Source: JBDTSW01 sp963807385 (GTDB lineage Bacteria > Actinomycetota > Thermoleophilia > Solirubrobacterales > 70-9). From it: a stretch of DNA of 64,000 bases. The stretch covers positions 372,001 through 436,000 of the forward strand of contig CAWEBQ010000002.1 of the NCBI GenBank assembly GCA_963807385.1, given 5' to 3'. Below, one piece after another: positions 7,575 to 15,811 of the stretch; the first letter of the stretch is position 1; every line of letters starts with the position of its first letter. Both the position numbers and the translations under genes were made by a program. Below the pieces are notes generated by a model. The model had not been told where the DNA came from, searched no databases, and worked only from the letters and a program-made list of their open reading frames with translations.

Positions 7575-7970
7575 CTACTCCGACAGTCCGGCGGCTTCGA
7601 GGCTTCCTCGGGGTTCCGGTACAGCTCCATGCGAACCGCCTTGCCATCGCGAATCGTCCAGATGTTGCCAAACGGACCTCGAGTTCGAGGCCGCTTCCCT
7701 GTCCACGCACATGGGCAAGGAGGATGTGGGGCCATCTTTGGTGGGAGCCGCAGCGCCTGATCGACGCCGGGGACCGCGTTGTCGCCATGCCTCTTCGATC
7801 CCACGGAACCACTCGCGTACGCCCCCATGCCCGTGGTGGACGACGGCGTTCCCCTGGAGATCAAAGGCACGCCACTCGATATCGGCGTGCAGCAGGTTCC
7901 AGTCAAGCTGCCTCGTCTCCTTCCAAGACTCAAGGCCCTGGCGAAGCAGCTCCACGTTCTCCTCCGACAT
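7575..7970 (-). pseudogene. SnoaL-like (NTF2-fold) protein, frameshifted with internal inverted segment
   Basis: The N-terminal frame starts MSEENVELLRQGLESW and runs to GGVREWFRGIEEAW, the usual start of SnoaL-like polyketide-cyclase-fold proteins. The expected middle motif, EP-x-x-LIDAGDRVVAM, is found on the opposite strand (7739-7789). The gene then resumes on the minus strand in a second frame (AHVRGQGSGLELEV), a third (FGNIWTIRDGKAVRMELYRN) and returns to the first for SLEAAGLSE. Two single-base losses (near 7672 and 7600) explain the later frame changes. With the segment turned round and two bases restored, a normal protein of about 130 residues results. It cannot be functional as it stands. 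Confidence 0.75.
7724..7790. other. Micro-inverted segment inside the SnoaL-like pseudogene
   Basis: The plus strand encodes WWEPQRLIDAGDRVVAM, a piece that belongs between GIEEAW and AHVRGQGSG of the minus-strand gene. The two borders carry short, imperfect inverted arms: AGGAGGATG on the left and, on the other strand, AAGAGGCATG on the right. Exact breakpoints are ambiguous by a few bases because CATG is self-complementary. About 60-70 bp are turned. Confidence 0.6.
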
Positions 7971-8122
7971 CGCCCGCGCAGTATCCCGGAGATTGGGCGG
8001 CTATGACGGCGATCCTCGTTATCCAGGTCGCCATCTTCTTCACGCTCGGCTTCATCCTGATCGACGCTGGGCCAGCGCCACCAGGGCGTAGAGCAGCGCC
8101 AGCCGAATGGGTCGAGGGCGCC

Positions 8123-8701
8123 CTAGGGGTTGGCCAGAACGATGGCCGTGAACCTATATGGGCTGTTCACCGAACTGTCCGAGAGGTTGCACACCCGAAT
8201 GGGAATACCCGGCGGGTCGTTCGGGTCCGAAGCGGACTGGACCTGGGCGCCGGTGACCGTGAGGCTGTTGCTCAGCCCGGGGTTGGGGAAGGCCAGGGCG
8301 TAGTCGCCCAATTGGACCGGGACAACATCCGGGTCGAAGTCAGCTGGATCAATGGCGAACTCCGCGCAGAGCTTGGCACCGATGGCAAACGAGCCCTCCA
8401 GTTCCTCAAAGTTCGCTATCGCTCGAACGCTCATGATGTCCTGAGAGTCCTGCCCGTCGAGCAGGTCGGCATTGGCCGCGGACGGCACCTCCCCAAGTTG
8501 GGACTCGTTCACGTCGGCCCCGGTCAAGTCGTCGTTGCGCACGTCCTTGGATTGGATTTGCTCGTCCTTGATGTGCTTGGACTTGACGGAGTCGTTCGGC
8601 AGCTTGAAGGCGGCGTAGCTCACGCCCCCCAAGACGACGAATGCCAACAGCGTCACCATCACGTTTGCGTAGCTGAGGTGCGGACGGATACGTGCGAGCA
8701 A
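8123..8701 (-). CDS. Membrane-anchored protein with SV-x-x-K-x-I repeat stalk
   Basis: 192 residues. Residues about 10-32 (NVMVTLLAFVVLGGVSYAAF) form one membrane segment or uncleaved signal anchor. Next comes KLPNDSVKSKHIKDEQIQSK and DVRNDDLTGADVNESQL, a short degenerate repeat (x-S-x-x-x-K-x-I/V) that recurs in extracytoplasmic proteins of Thermoleophilia and related actinobacteria. The C-terminal domain (about 90-192) is a Cys-containing beta-rich globular part (two Cys, possibly a disulfide). No enzyme motif is present. The function is unknown; it is probably a cell-envelope protein. No SD is evident at the start chosen. Confidence 0.75.
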   Translation of the reverse strand: MLARIRPHLSYANVMVTLLAFVVLGGVSYAAFKLPNDSVKSKHIKDEQIQSKDVRNDDLTGADVNESQLGEVPSAANADLLDGQDSQDIMSVRAIANFEELEGSFAIGAKLCAEFAIDPADFDPDVVPVQLGDYALAFPNPGLSNSLTVTGAQVQSASDPNDPPGIPIRVCNLSDSSVNSPYRFTAIVLANP

Positions 8702-8799
8702 GGCAGACCTCCCCGGTCCCGGTGTCGGCCGAGAGGCCCATTCCCCCCGCCCCGGCTAGGCGGGAGCCTCTCACCGCGGGTTCGGCGTGTCAAGGGCGT

Positions 8800-8940
8800 G
8801 CACCATTCGTCCCCCGAGTGGAACCAGCCCCGGAAGGCTTCGTGCCCGACGTAGACGCTGGACCCTGGCAGCTCGGGGAGGTCGCGGAACTCGAAGCGCT
8901 GATCACACCTGAACGACACTGAGGGAACCTCAGGTGCCAA
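8800..8940 (-). pseudogene. SnoaL-like gene fragment
   Basis: Minus-strand frame RFEFRDLPELPGSSVYVGHE followed by AFRGWFHS matches the first conserved block of SnoaL-like proteins (FRD-x-PE-x-P-x-x-x-VY-x-GHE-x-x-x-x-W). The residues before it (APEVPSVSFRC) lack a plausible start, and those after it run into unrelated Arg-rich sequence. Only about 30-45 codons of a 120-codon gene remain. It is separate from the decayed SnoaL gene 900 bp away. Confidence 0.5.
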
Positions 8941-8970
8941 TCGACGCGGGCGGGGCTCCCCGGAGCGGGC

Positions 8971-9654
8971 TCACAACGAGCCGGCGATCAGGGCGAGCCC
9001 GCCGAGCGCGGAGACGGTGAGGACGGCCGCGCGGGTCGCCTCGGCGGGCAAGCGCGGGGCGAGGGCCAGGCCCGCCGCGATCCCGGCCACCAGCCCGGCG
9101 AGCAGGTCGAGCGCCGGGAGGACCACTCCGATCACGGCAAGCGTGAGGATGCCCTGGGCGAGCAGGAACGCCTGGAGGGTCCCGCGCAGGGTCTGCGGTC
9201 CCCAGCCGGCGTTCGCGGCGTAGAGCCCAACCGGGGGCCCGCCGACCCCACCTACGACGTTCATCGCGGCGCTCGCGGCGCCGGCCGCGAACGCGCCACC
9301 GGGTCGCCGCAGCCACTCCGAGCGGATACCGGCGGCGAGAAGCGTGACGCCCGCCAGCGTCGCAACGCCGCCGGCGATCGAGAGCAGGCCGGCGTCAGCC
9401 CCCTCGACGGCGAGGGCTACGAGGGGGGTCACGACGAGCACCGGGAGGAAGAGCAATCCGGCGTCGCCGAGCCGCGCGTGGCGCCAGCCTCCTCGCAGGA
9501 GTGGTGCAAGTGAGGCGATCACCGCCAGGAAGAGAACGGTGCTCACCCCGTCGCGGGGGCCGAGCGTCGCGATCAGGGCGGGGGCGGCGATGAGCGCGAA
9601 GCCCATCCCGGAGACGACCTGCGCCAGCCCCCCGAGCGCGACGGCTGCCAGCAC
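8971..9654 (-). CDS. TauE/SafE-family membrane transporter
   Basis: 227 residues, almost all hydrophobic, with about 7-8 predicted membrane helices. Two inverted GG-rich repeats fit the TauE/SafE (DUF81) family: GGLAQVVSGMGFALIAAPAL at the N-terminus and GGVGGPPVGLYAAN in the second half. Members export sulfite, sulfoacetate or related organosulfur anions. The substrate here is unknown. It is the last gene of an apparent leftward operon: flavin monooxygenase, SDR, then this gene 21 bp after the SDR stop. The start is GTG 9654; a CTG a few codons upstream is possible. Confidence 0.8.
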   Translation of the reverse strand: MLAAVALGGLAQVVSGMGFALIAAPALIATLGPRDGVSTVLFLAVIASLAPLLRGGWRHARLGDAGLLFLPVLVVTPLVALAVEGADAGLLSIAGGVATLAGVTLLAAGIRSEWLRRPGGAFAAGAASAAMNVVGGVGGPPVGLYAANAGWGPQTLRGTLQAFLLAQGILTLAVIGVVLPALDLLAGLVAGIAAGLALAPRLPAEATRAAVLTVSALGGLALIAGSL

Positions 9655-9675
9655 CGCCGCATCGAGCGCCAGCGC

Positions 9676-10506
9676 TCAGCCCTCCGCGCGGTGGCGTCGC
9701 ACTACGCCGTCGGCGAGTCGCGCGTCGTCGAACGCACCGTCGCGGACTCGCGCGGCGAGAGTGCGGGTGATCAGGCGATCGGTGAGCGTCGGCAGGTGGC
9801 GGGCGAGCCGGAGCTCTAGGGCGCCGCGGCGCGTGGTTGCGACATCCCGGCGTGCCCGGCGCGACAGCGCGGCGTCGAGGACCGCCTCGACGACTCCCTC
9901 GAGCGGCTCGAACGAGCTCATCCCCTCCAGCGACAGGCCTGCCTCGGCGGTCGATTCATGGATCGGGCTGCGCACCGCGGAGGGGTAAACCGTCGTCACC
10001 TCGACGTGTGTGCCGACCTCCAGTCGCAACGCATCCGCGTAGGCGACCATCGCCCGTTTCGACGCGCCATAGGCGGCGGCGAGGGGGAGCTGCATCACGG
10101 CCATCCGCGAGGCGACCATCACCACTCGTCCGCGCGAGGCCACCAGTGCACCGAGCGCGGCGGCGGTCACACGCCAAGTCCCGAGCAGGTTTACGTCGAG
10201 CTGGCGACAGACCTCGTCACCGGGCGCAAGCTCCGCCGGCGCCGGTCCGCCCACGCCGGCGTTGTTGATCAGGACGTCGAGCCCGCCGAGCCGCTCGATC
10301 GCCCCGTCGACGCCTGCAGTGACGCTTTCGGCATCGGTCACGTCACAGGCAAGCACCTCGAACTCCGCCTCGGGCCCCGGGGCGAGGTCGAGGCCCGCCA
10401 CGCTGGCGCCCGATCGGGCCAGGTGCTCTCCGATCGCGCGGCCGAACGTCCCGGAGGCCCCGGTCACGAGCACGCGCAGACCAGCCGGATCACGGCGCCT
10501 GCTCAT
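9676..10506 (-). CDS. Short-chain dehydrogenase/reductase
   Basis: 276 residues. The cofactor motif is VTGASGTFGRAIG, the structural motif is INNAGVGG, and the catalytic Ser (MVASRM) precedes YGASK. The acidic residue at LDLAP after strand 2 favours NAD(H) over NADP(H). The C-terminal 50 residues are basic and Leu-rich. The ATG overlaps the TGA of the upstream flavin monooxygenase (ATGA), so the two are translationally coupled and probably act on the same substrate, for example ketone/alcohol interconversion before or after oxygenation. That joint role is inferred. Confidence 0.85.
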   Translation of the reverse strand: MSRRRDPAGLRVLVTGASGTFGRAIGEHLARSGASVAGLDLAPGPEAEFEVLACDVTDAESVTAGVDGAIERLGGLDVLINNAGVGGPAPAELAPGDEVCRQLDVNLLGTWRVTAAALGALVASRGRVVMVASRMAVMQLPLAAAYGASKRAMVAYADALRLEVGTHVEVTTVYPSAVRSPIHESTAEAGLSLEGMSSFEPLEGVVEAVLDAALSRRARRDVATTRRGALELRLARHLPTLTDRLITRTLAARVRDGAFDDARLADGVVRRHRAEG

Positions 10507-11858
10507 GCCGGAGCCGGCTCCGGCGCTGCCAGCGGGCCCTCGAACGCCGGCGCTCCCCGGCGTCGCCGCTGGGCCCCGGCCTCCAGCTCGCGGCCCAGGG
10601 CCGCCAGGTAGTTGTCGAAGTCAACTCGCATCATGGGGCGCTTGTGGGGGCCCCAGCGGGCGACTGCACGGTCGAGCTCGTGTGCCACAGCCTGGCGTTG
10701 CTCGGCCGCGTCAGGCAGGGAGTAGCGACGGCCGAGGTAGGCGGCGGCAAGCTTGCCCTGCGCTTCGACGATCGGGAGCGCCGCCCCGGTGGACTGCATG
10801 AGCCCGGCGAAGATCAGGCTGGGGTCGGCGAGATGGAAGACGCGCTGGTAGAGCCGCATCGCCTCGGCGTTCTCGCCCAGCCACTGGGACGACAGGAAGG
10901 GAATCGTCACGCGGTAGCCGGTCGCCCAGACAATGAAGTCCACCTCATCGCGTCGGCCGTCGGTGAACTTGACGTGCCCTCCGTCGAAGCTGGCGATCGC
11001 GGGCCTGGGCACGACCTCCCCGTGAGTAAGGCGGTGAAGGATGGTGTCGCTGATCGTTGGGTGGTCCTGAAAGAGGCCATCCGCGGGCTTCGGAAGACCG
11101 TAGCTCTCCGGTCGTCCGACGGCCAGTCGCAGCAGCGTCTCCGCGACCCTCTGGCGCAGGCGCCACGGCAGGGGCGCCAGCGCTCCTCCCGTCGCGTCCG
11201 CCGGTCGCCCGAACAGGTACTTCGGAACGATGTGTACCCCCCGCCGCGCCGAGAGCAGCACCGAGCGCGCGACGTGCGAGGCGTCGACGGCGATGTCCAT
11301 GGCGGAGTTACCCATCCCGACGAGCAGGACCCGCTTGTCGCGGAATACCTCCGCCGAGCGGTAGTCGTGAGCATGCATCTGCTGACCGGCAAAGTCGCCC
11401 GGGTAGCCGGGCTCCGGCCAACGCGGGTCCCAGTTGTGGCCGCTGGCGACCACCGCCGCGTCGTACTTCGCGGTCTCGCCGCCCTCAAGGCGGACCCGCC
11501 AGCCGTCAGCCTCGCGCTCGATCTCGGTGACCGTCGTGGCGAACCGGAAGCGGTCGGTCACGCCGAAGGTCCGCGCGTACTCCTGCAGGTAATCGGCGAC
11601 GCGCCCGGCAGAGGGGTAGTCAGGCCATTCGGGCGGCATCGGGTAGTCGGCGAACTCCGTGCGTCCCTTGCTCGTATTGAGGTGCAGGCTCTCGTAGGCG
11701 GGAGACATCCCGCCACCGTTCTCCTGGACCCACAGCCCCCCCGGCGCTTCCCCCAGGTCGTAGCCGTCCACCTCCATCCCGGCGTCCAGCAGGGCCTTTG
11801 CAGCGGTCAGGCCGGCAGCGCCGGCGCCGACGACGACGACGCGGATTGGGGCGGACAT
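10503..11858 (-). CDS. Flavin-containing monooxygenase (FMO/Baeyer-Villiger type)
   Basis: 451 residues from ATG 11858. The first Rossmann motif is RVVVVGAGAAGLTAAKALL; the second, VLLVGMGNSAMDIAVD near residue 180, binds NADPH. Between them the sequence FAGQQMHAHDYR is an FMO-type fingerprint (FxGxxxHxxx[YF]) close to that of bacterial N- and S-oxygenases. The late ATGY motif (VWATGYRVTIPFL) is also present. It would oxygenate a soft nucleophile or ketone with NADPH and O2. A longer frame upstream is excluded because it would run through the divergent promoter and into the oxidase on the other strand. TAAAGT (11869-11874, this strand) is 10 bp upstream. Confidence 0.88.
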   Translation of the reverse strand: MSAPIRVVVVGAGAAGLTAAKALLDAGMEVDGYDLGEAPGGLWVQENGGGMSPAYESLHLNTSKGRTEFADYPMPPEWPDYPSAGRVADYLQEYARTFGVTDRFRFATTVTEIEREADGWRVRLEGGETAKYDAAVVASGHNWDPRWPEPGYPGDFAGQQMHAHDYRSAEVFRDKRVLLVGMGNSAMDIAVDASHVARSVLLSARRGVHIVPKYLFGRPADATGGALAPLPWRLRQRVAETLLRLAVGRPESYGLPKPADGLFQDHPTISDTILHRLTHGEVVPRPAIASFDGGHVKFTDGRRDEVDFIVWATGYRVTIPFLSSQWLGENAEAMRLYQRVFHLADPSLIFAGLMQSTGAALPIVEAQGKLAAAYLGRRYSLPDAAEQRQAVAHELDRAVARWGPHKRPMMRVDFDNYLAALGRELEAGAQRRRRGAPAFEGPLAAPEPAPA

Positions 11859-11917
11859 CAGCGAGTGGACTTTACGGAACGACGTCCGGAGCATTGAGCC
11901 GAGCCCGGTTTCGCTCG

Positions 11918-11950
11918 TTGACATTGGACCCGACCGCAGGTACGGTCGGG
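11918..11950 (+). promoter_or_regulatory. Sigma-70-type promoter with overlapping palindrome before the FAD-linked oxidase
   Basis: TTGACA (11918-11923), 17-bp spacer, TACGGT (11941-11946) is a near-consensus promoter reading right. The palindrome CCCGACCG-CAGGTA-CGGTCGGG (11929-11950, 8 bp per arm) covers the spacer and the -10 box, the position expected for a repressor operator. It lies in the 118-bp gap between two divergent flavoenzymes, so one regulator could control both. Confidence 0.6.
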
Positions 11951-11976
11951 CATACCACCACTCGAAAGGAGAGTTG

Positions 11977-13419
11977 ATGGCAACCGACGTGGCGACGCTC
12001 AACGGCGAGCCTGCAAGTTTGGCTGACGACACGGTGGAGGAGCTGCGGACCCAGCTCCGGGGAGGGGCGGTGACGGCGGCCGACTCGGAGATCGCAGATG
12101 TCCGCCCGGTCTTCAACCTGATGCACGAGGAGCGTCCGGCCCTGGTCGCTCGGTGCTCGGGGACCGCCGACGTCGTCGACGCCGTCAACTTCGCCCGCGA
12201 CCAGCAGCTGGCGGTCGCCGTACGCGGTGGCGGCCACTCGATCGCCGGGCTTTCATCCAGCGACGGCGGGATGCTGATCGACCTTGCAGCCATGAACGGA
12301 GTCCAGGTCGATCCCGGGCGCCGACTTGTCCACGCGCAGGGCGGCGCGTTGTGGGGGGATGTCGACCGCGAGACGCAGCGGTTCGGTCTCGTCGCGCCCG
12401 GCGGCGTCGTCTCGGACACAGGCGTCGGCGGCCTCACCCTCGGCGGCGGCTACGGTTGGGTCCGGCGAAAGCATGGCCTTTCCTGCGACAGCCTCGTCGA
12501 GGCGCAGGTGGTCTGCGCCGACGGCGAGATCCGCACCGCATCCGAGAACCAGAACGAGGATCTGTTCTGGGCCCTGCGCGGCGGCGGCGGCAACTTCGGG
12601 GTCGTCACCTCGTTTACCTTCGAGCTCTACGAGTTGGGCCCGGAGGTGGCCTTCTCGGCGACGATGTATCCGCTCGAGGAAGCTGCCGACGTCATGCGCG
12701 GTTGGCGCGACTACGCCGACGGGGCCCCGAACGAGGTCACGTCGGTCGTGGTGACGATCACCTTCCCGGCGAATCCGGAGATGCCGGAGGTGGTCCACGA
12801 CCGCCCGGTCGCGATCGTCGCAGGGGTCTATGCAGGCGGTGTCGAGGAGGGCATGGAGGCGACGAAGCCGTTGCGCGAACTCGCCACACCGCTGTTCGAC
12901 ATGTCGGGCCCGACGCCGTTTACCGCGGTTCAGACCGGCTTCGACCCGCTGTTCCCCCGGGCCGCTTTGCGCGCGTACTGGAAGTCGCAATACGTCAACG
13001 AGCTCACCGACGAGGCGGTCGGGGCGCTCGCCGCCAAGGCGCAGGAGCGACCTGCGCCCCTGACGATGGTGAACACGTTCCTGATGGGAGGTGCGATTGC
13101 CGACGTCGACCCCGAGGCGACGGCGTTCGCGACCCGCGAGGCTCCGTACATGGTCTCGATCGACGGACTCTGGACGGAGGATCAGGCGCGCGACGAGGAG
13201 GTCGTCGGCTTCGTCCGCTCGACCTTCGACGCGGTTTCGGAGTTCGGCACCGGTGACGTCTACCTGAACTTCACCGGACTCGCCGGCGAGCAGGTGGACG
13301 CCGGGGTGGACAGTGCCTTTGGGCGCAACCTCGATCGGCTCGCGGAGATCAAGTCGAAGTACGATCCGGGCAACTTCTTCCGACTCAACAACAACATCTC
13401 GCCGGCCTCGAAGGCGTAG
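11977..13419 (+). CDS. FAD-linked oxidase, berberine-bridge-enzyme-like
   Basis: 480 residues. ATG 11977 follows the SD GAAAGGAGA. The PCMH-type FAD domain contains VRGGGHSIAG with H87, the residue that forms the 8-alpha-histidyl flavin bond in the family, then GGLTLGGGYGWVRRKHGL. The second-site Cys for bicovalent flavin is not evident. The C-terminal BBE motif is YDPGNFFRLNNNISP. Relatives oxidise sugars, alkaloids or secondary alcohols and produce H2O2. No signal peptide is visible, so it is cytoplasmic. It is divergent from the monooxygenase-SDR operon and separated from it by a promoter/operator-like region, suggesting a common pathway. Confidence 0.87.
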   Translation: MATDVATLNGEPASLADDTVEELRTQLRGGAVTAADSEIADVRPVFNLMHEERPALVARCSGTADVVDAVNFARDQQLAVAVRGGGHSIAGLSSSDGGMLIDLAAMNGVQVDPGRRLVHAQGGALWGDVDRETQRFGLVAPGGVVSDTGVGGLTLGGGYGWVRRKHGLSCDSLVEAQVVCADGEIRTASENQNEDLFWALRGGGGNFGVVTSFTFELYELGPEVAFSATMYPLEEAADVMRGWRDYADGAPNEVTSVVVTITFPANPEMPEVVHDRPVAIVAGVYAGGVEEGMEATKPLRELATPLFDMSGPTPFTAVQTGFDPLFPRAALRAYWKSQYVNELTDEAVGALAAKAQERPAPLTMVNTFLMGGAIADVDPEATAFATREAPYMVSIDGLWTEDQARDEEVVGFVRSTFDAVSEFGTGDVYLNFTGLAGEQVDAGVDSAFGRNLDRLAEIKSKYDPGNFFRLNNNISPASKA

Positions 13420-13455
13420 CGGCCCGCCGCTAAACGGTCGTCGCGCCCGGGCTCG

Positions 13456-14028
13456 TCAGCGGGCTCGCTCGTAGACCGCGATCGTGACGCCATCTGCCCC
13501 GACGGTGCGCGACTCTTTCAGGAGCATCGGCCTCTTGTCGGAGGTCTCGCCAAACACGCGCTTGCCAGTGCCCAGGACGACCGGAAAGACCATCAGGTTC
13601 ACCTGGTCCACCAGATCGCTCTCGATCAGCTCGTGGACGAGGCGGTTCGAGCCGGGAACCTGAATCACCCCGTCGAACTCCTCCTTCAGCTCGGTGACCT
13701 GAGCGGTCGCGTCGCCGCTGTCCAGGACCGTCGTGTTGTTCCAGGCCGGGTCGGTGAGCGTCGTCGAGACCAGGTACTTCGGCATCGAGTTGAACTTATC
13801 GGCGAACTCGTCCTCACGATCCGGCCAGGCGCCGGCGAAGCTCTCGTACGTCTTCCTGCCGAGGAGCAGCGCATCCGCCTCCAGGGCCTCGTCGAGCTTG
13901 AACCGGTTGCCGTCGTCACCCCGGTCGAACTCGAAGCTCCAGCCCGGGTACTTGAAGTCCTCGCCACCGGGAGCCTCCATCACCCCGTCCAGCGACGAGA
14001 ACTCGGTTACCACGATCGTTGCTGCCAT
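13456..14028 (-). CDS. DHFR-fold RibD-C/YyaP-like reductase
   Basis: 190 residues from ATG 14028, which has a strong SD (AGGAGG, 5 bp upstream on the minus strand). The opening VVTEFSSLDGVMEAPGG and the later LLLGRKTYESFAGAWP and VPGSNRLVHELIESDLVDQV are the conserved blocks of the dihydrofolate-reductase-fold family that includes the RibD C-terminal domain and YyaP/YwjB. These bind NADPH, but most have no proven substrate. It is not a housekeeping folA: the folate-binding Asp/Glu context is missing. It is convergent with the FAD-linked oxidase and monocistronic. Confidence 0.85.
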   Translation of the reverse strand: MAATIVVTEFSSLDGVMEAPGGEDFKYPGWSFEFDRGDDGNRFKLDEALEADALLLGRKTYESFAGAWPDREDEFADKFNSMPKYLVSTTLTDPAWNNTTVLDSGDATAQVTELKEEFDGVIQVPGSNRLVHELIESDLVDQVNLMVFPVVLGTGKRVFGETSDKRPMLLKESRTVGADGVTIAVYERAR

Positions 14029-14153
14029 CGGATCCTCCTGTCTCGGATAAGTACGTGCACCCAATCAGACGCCGGAGGGTCCCTCAACTCATCGTTCCGG
14101 CGACGCCTCGGCCGGGCCGGCGGCGCATCCGCGTCCTGGGATAGGCTGATCTC

Positions 14154-15176
14154 GTGCTGAGGGGGATCCTCCACGTACTGGGTGTGGCGGCCGCGTTTAC
14201 GCTGGTGGCCTGCGGGGGCGATGGGGCCGATTCCGACGTCTCGCAGGCGCCAACGACCACGGGGGAAGAGGGGACCGCGCTCCCCGAGCCGATCACCGCA
14301 TCGAGCGCGGAGGAGCTGTCGCTCGACGAATTGCTGGTGCGCGAGATCACTATGGAGGGCGGCCCGGATCAGCTCGTCGAAGCGTTCAGCTCGCTGTGGG
14401 TAAAGCGAGACGACGGAGTGGTGGTCCGCGTGGACGCTGCCGCGGGCAAGGTCACAACTGAGGTCAGCACCGTGCCGTTCAAGCAGCCGGTATGCCAGGG
14501 GCTGGGGGCGAGCGAGGACGCCATCTGGGCCTGCCCGCGCGCGGGCACCGTGGTAAGGATCGACCCGGGGCGCAACGAAGTCGAGGCGGAGGTCGCGATC
14601 GACAAACTTCTCGAGCAGACGCAGCTCGTGGATGCGGCGGGCTCGATCTGGGTGCTGACAAAGGATGGCGGGGAGCTGACGGCGATCGACAACCGGACGA
14701 ACAAGCCGGCGAATCCGATCCCACTTGGCGGGACCTGTACCGACCTCGCCGGCTCGGGAGACGAGATCTGGGTGAGCTGCTACGTGGACAGCCGGCTGCT
14801 GCGCATCGATGCGGCGGCCGGGAAGATTGTCGAGGAGGTGGAGCTCGATCGTCCTCGGGCCATAGCGCTCGGTGAGGACCTCTGGGTTGGGTTCGACTCC
14901 GGGCTGGCGCAGCTCGATCCAGAGTCCCTCCGGGTGACCACCGTGTACGACGTTTTCCCGGGCACCGGCGGCGCGGTCTTTGCCGCCGGCCACGAGGTCT
15001 GGGTCCGCGAGGACGGCGGCCACTTCCTCGTCCGGATCGACGGGGACGCGGAAACGATCACCGAGGTGATCGACGCCCCGAAGCTCCGGAGCGGGGGAGA
15101 TGTAATCACCGTCGGCGACTCGGTCTGGGCGACGGCCTACGACGATGCCGCCCTCGTGGAGCTCGAGGCACCCTAG
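14154..15176 (+). CDS. Lipoprotein with seven-bladed-type beta-propeller repeats
   Basis: 340 residues. The signal peptide ends in the lipobox LVAC, followed by a Gly/Asp/Thr-rich linker to about residue 50. The rest is a run of about 40-residue repeats: SLWVKRDDGVVVRVDAAAGK, AIWACPRAGTVVRIDPGRN, EIWVSCYVDSRLLRIDAAAGK-like, each with W-V and a RID/R-D-P turn. These are YVTN/Vgb-type propeller blades (virginiamycin-B-lyase-like and SMP-30-like folds). Binding or scaffold function outside the membrane is likely; there is no lyase evidence. GTG start with TAGGCT (14142-14147) 6 bp upstream and no SD, so probably leaderless. Confidence 0.8.
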   Translation: MLRGILHVLGVAAAFTLVACGGDGADSDVSQAPTTTGEEGTALPEPITASSAEELSLDELLVREITMEGGPDQLVEAFSSLWVKRDDGVVVRVDAAAGKVTTEVSTVPFKQPVCQGLGASEDAIWACPRAGTVVRIDPGRNEVEAEVAIDKLLEQTQLVDAAGSIWVLTKDGGELTAIDNRTNKPANPIPLGGTCTDLAGSGDEIWVSCYVDSRLLRIDAAAGKIVEEVELDRPRAIALGEDLWVGFDSGLAQLDPESLRVTTVYDVFPGTGGAVFAAGHEVWVREDGGHFLVRIDGDAETITEVIDAPKLRSGGDVITVGDSVWATAYDDAALVELEAP

Positions 15177-15237
15177 CCGCAGCGCGACGCCGCCGCGGCT
15201 GCCCGCGACGGCGTCGGTACTCGGTCCTTCGGCGCGG

Positions 15238-15681
15238 CTAGTTCGCGTAGAGGAGATCCTGCTGCGTGCCGTAGTTGCAGACGATCTTGTTGCCGTTCTT
15301 GCGGATGACCTGCTTTCCGGTCCACGACGTGTACTGGACGTTGCCGGTATCCGACTTCTCCAGGTAGATCGTGTAGCCGGAGTCCTTCTTGGTCACGGTC
15401 CGGTAGTTCCAGCCGTAGTTCCACGTGTTCGGATCCATGTTCTGTTGACGACCGATGAGGATCGTCGTGTTGAGGCAGGCCTTGTGGTCGGCCGAGACGC
15501 CGCCGAAGATGAACGCCTTCCCGACACCGTTGCCGGCGGGCTGGTACTGCATCCAGACCCCGACGTCGGCCTTGATCGTTTCGGCCTCGGCCGACGCGGC
15601 GCCGGGGGCAGCTGCGAACGTAGCGGCTGCGGCGATGGCGATCGCGGCGATTCGGGCCTTGGTGGTGGTCCTGATATTCAT
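15238..15681 (-). CDS. Secreted small protein of unknown function
   Basis: 147 residues. A clear signal peptide (about 1-31: basic N-terminus, AAIAIAAAATFAAA, cleavage near ASA-E) is followed by about 115 residues rich in Tyr, Trp, Asn and Thr, typical of an exposed beta-sheet protein. Two Cys (ACLNTT, IVCNYG) could form one disulfide. No known domain is recognised. Translation starts at ATG 15681 after an AAAGGGAG SD. Its base and amino-acid composition (Asn/Lys-rich for this genome) stands out from its neighbours, which may point to recent transfer. The role is unknown. Confidence 0.75.
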   Translation of the reverse strand: MNIRTTTKARIAAIAIAAAATFAAAPGAASAEAETIKADVGVWMQYQPAGNGVGKAFIFGGVSADHKACLNTTILIGRQQNMDPNTWNYGWNYRTVTKKDSGYTIYLEKSDTGNVQYTSWTGKQVIRKNGNKIVCNYGTQQDLLYAN

Positions 15682-15811
15682 TTCTCGTGCTCCCTTTGGG
15701 TTGGGGTTGACCTGTGGGGAGCACTTTCGCCCGGATCCCGGGGTAGGGGAAGGAGTCCTCGGGAGGGATCAGGGGCACGCGCGGGGTGGTTAGGGTCACC
15801 CCTCGGGGCGA

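Noticed and set aside
8003..8122. Plus-strand MTAILVIQVAIFFTLGFILI, a membrane-like stretch
   Set aside because: The continuation is Pro/Arg/Gly-rich and runs antisense over the gene at 8123; there is no promoter or ribosome site. The hydrophobic run may be chance.
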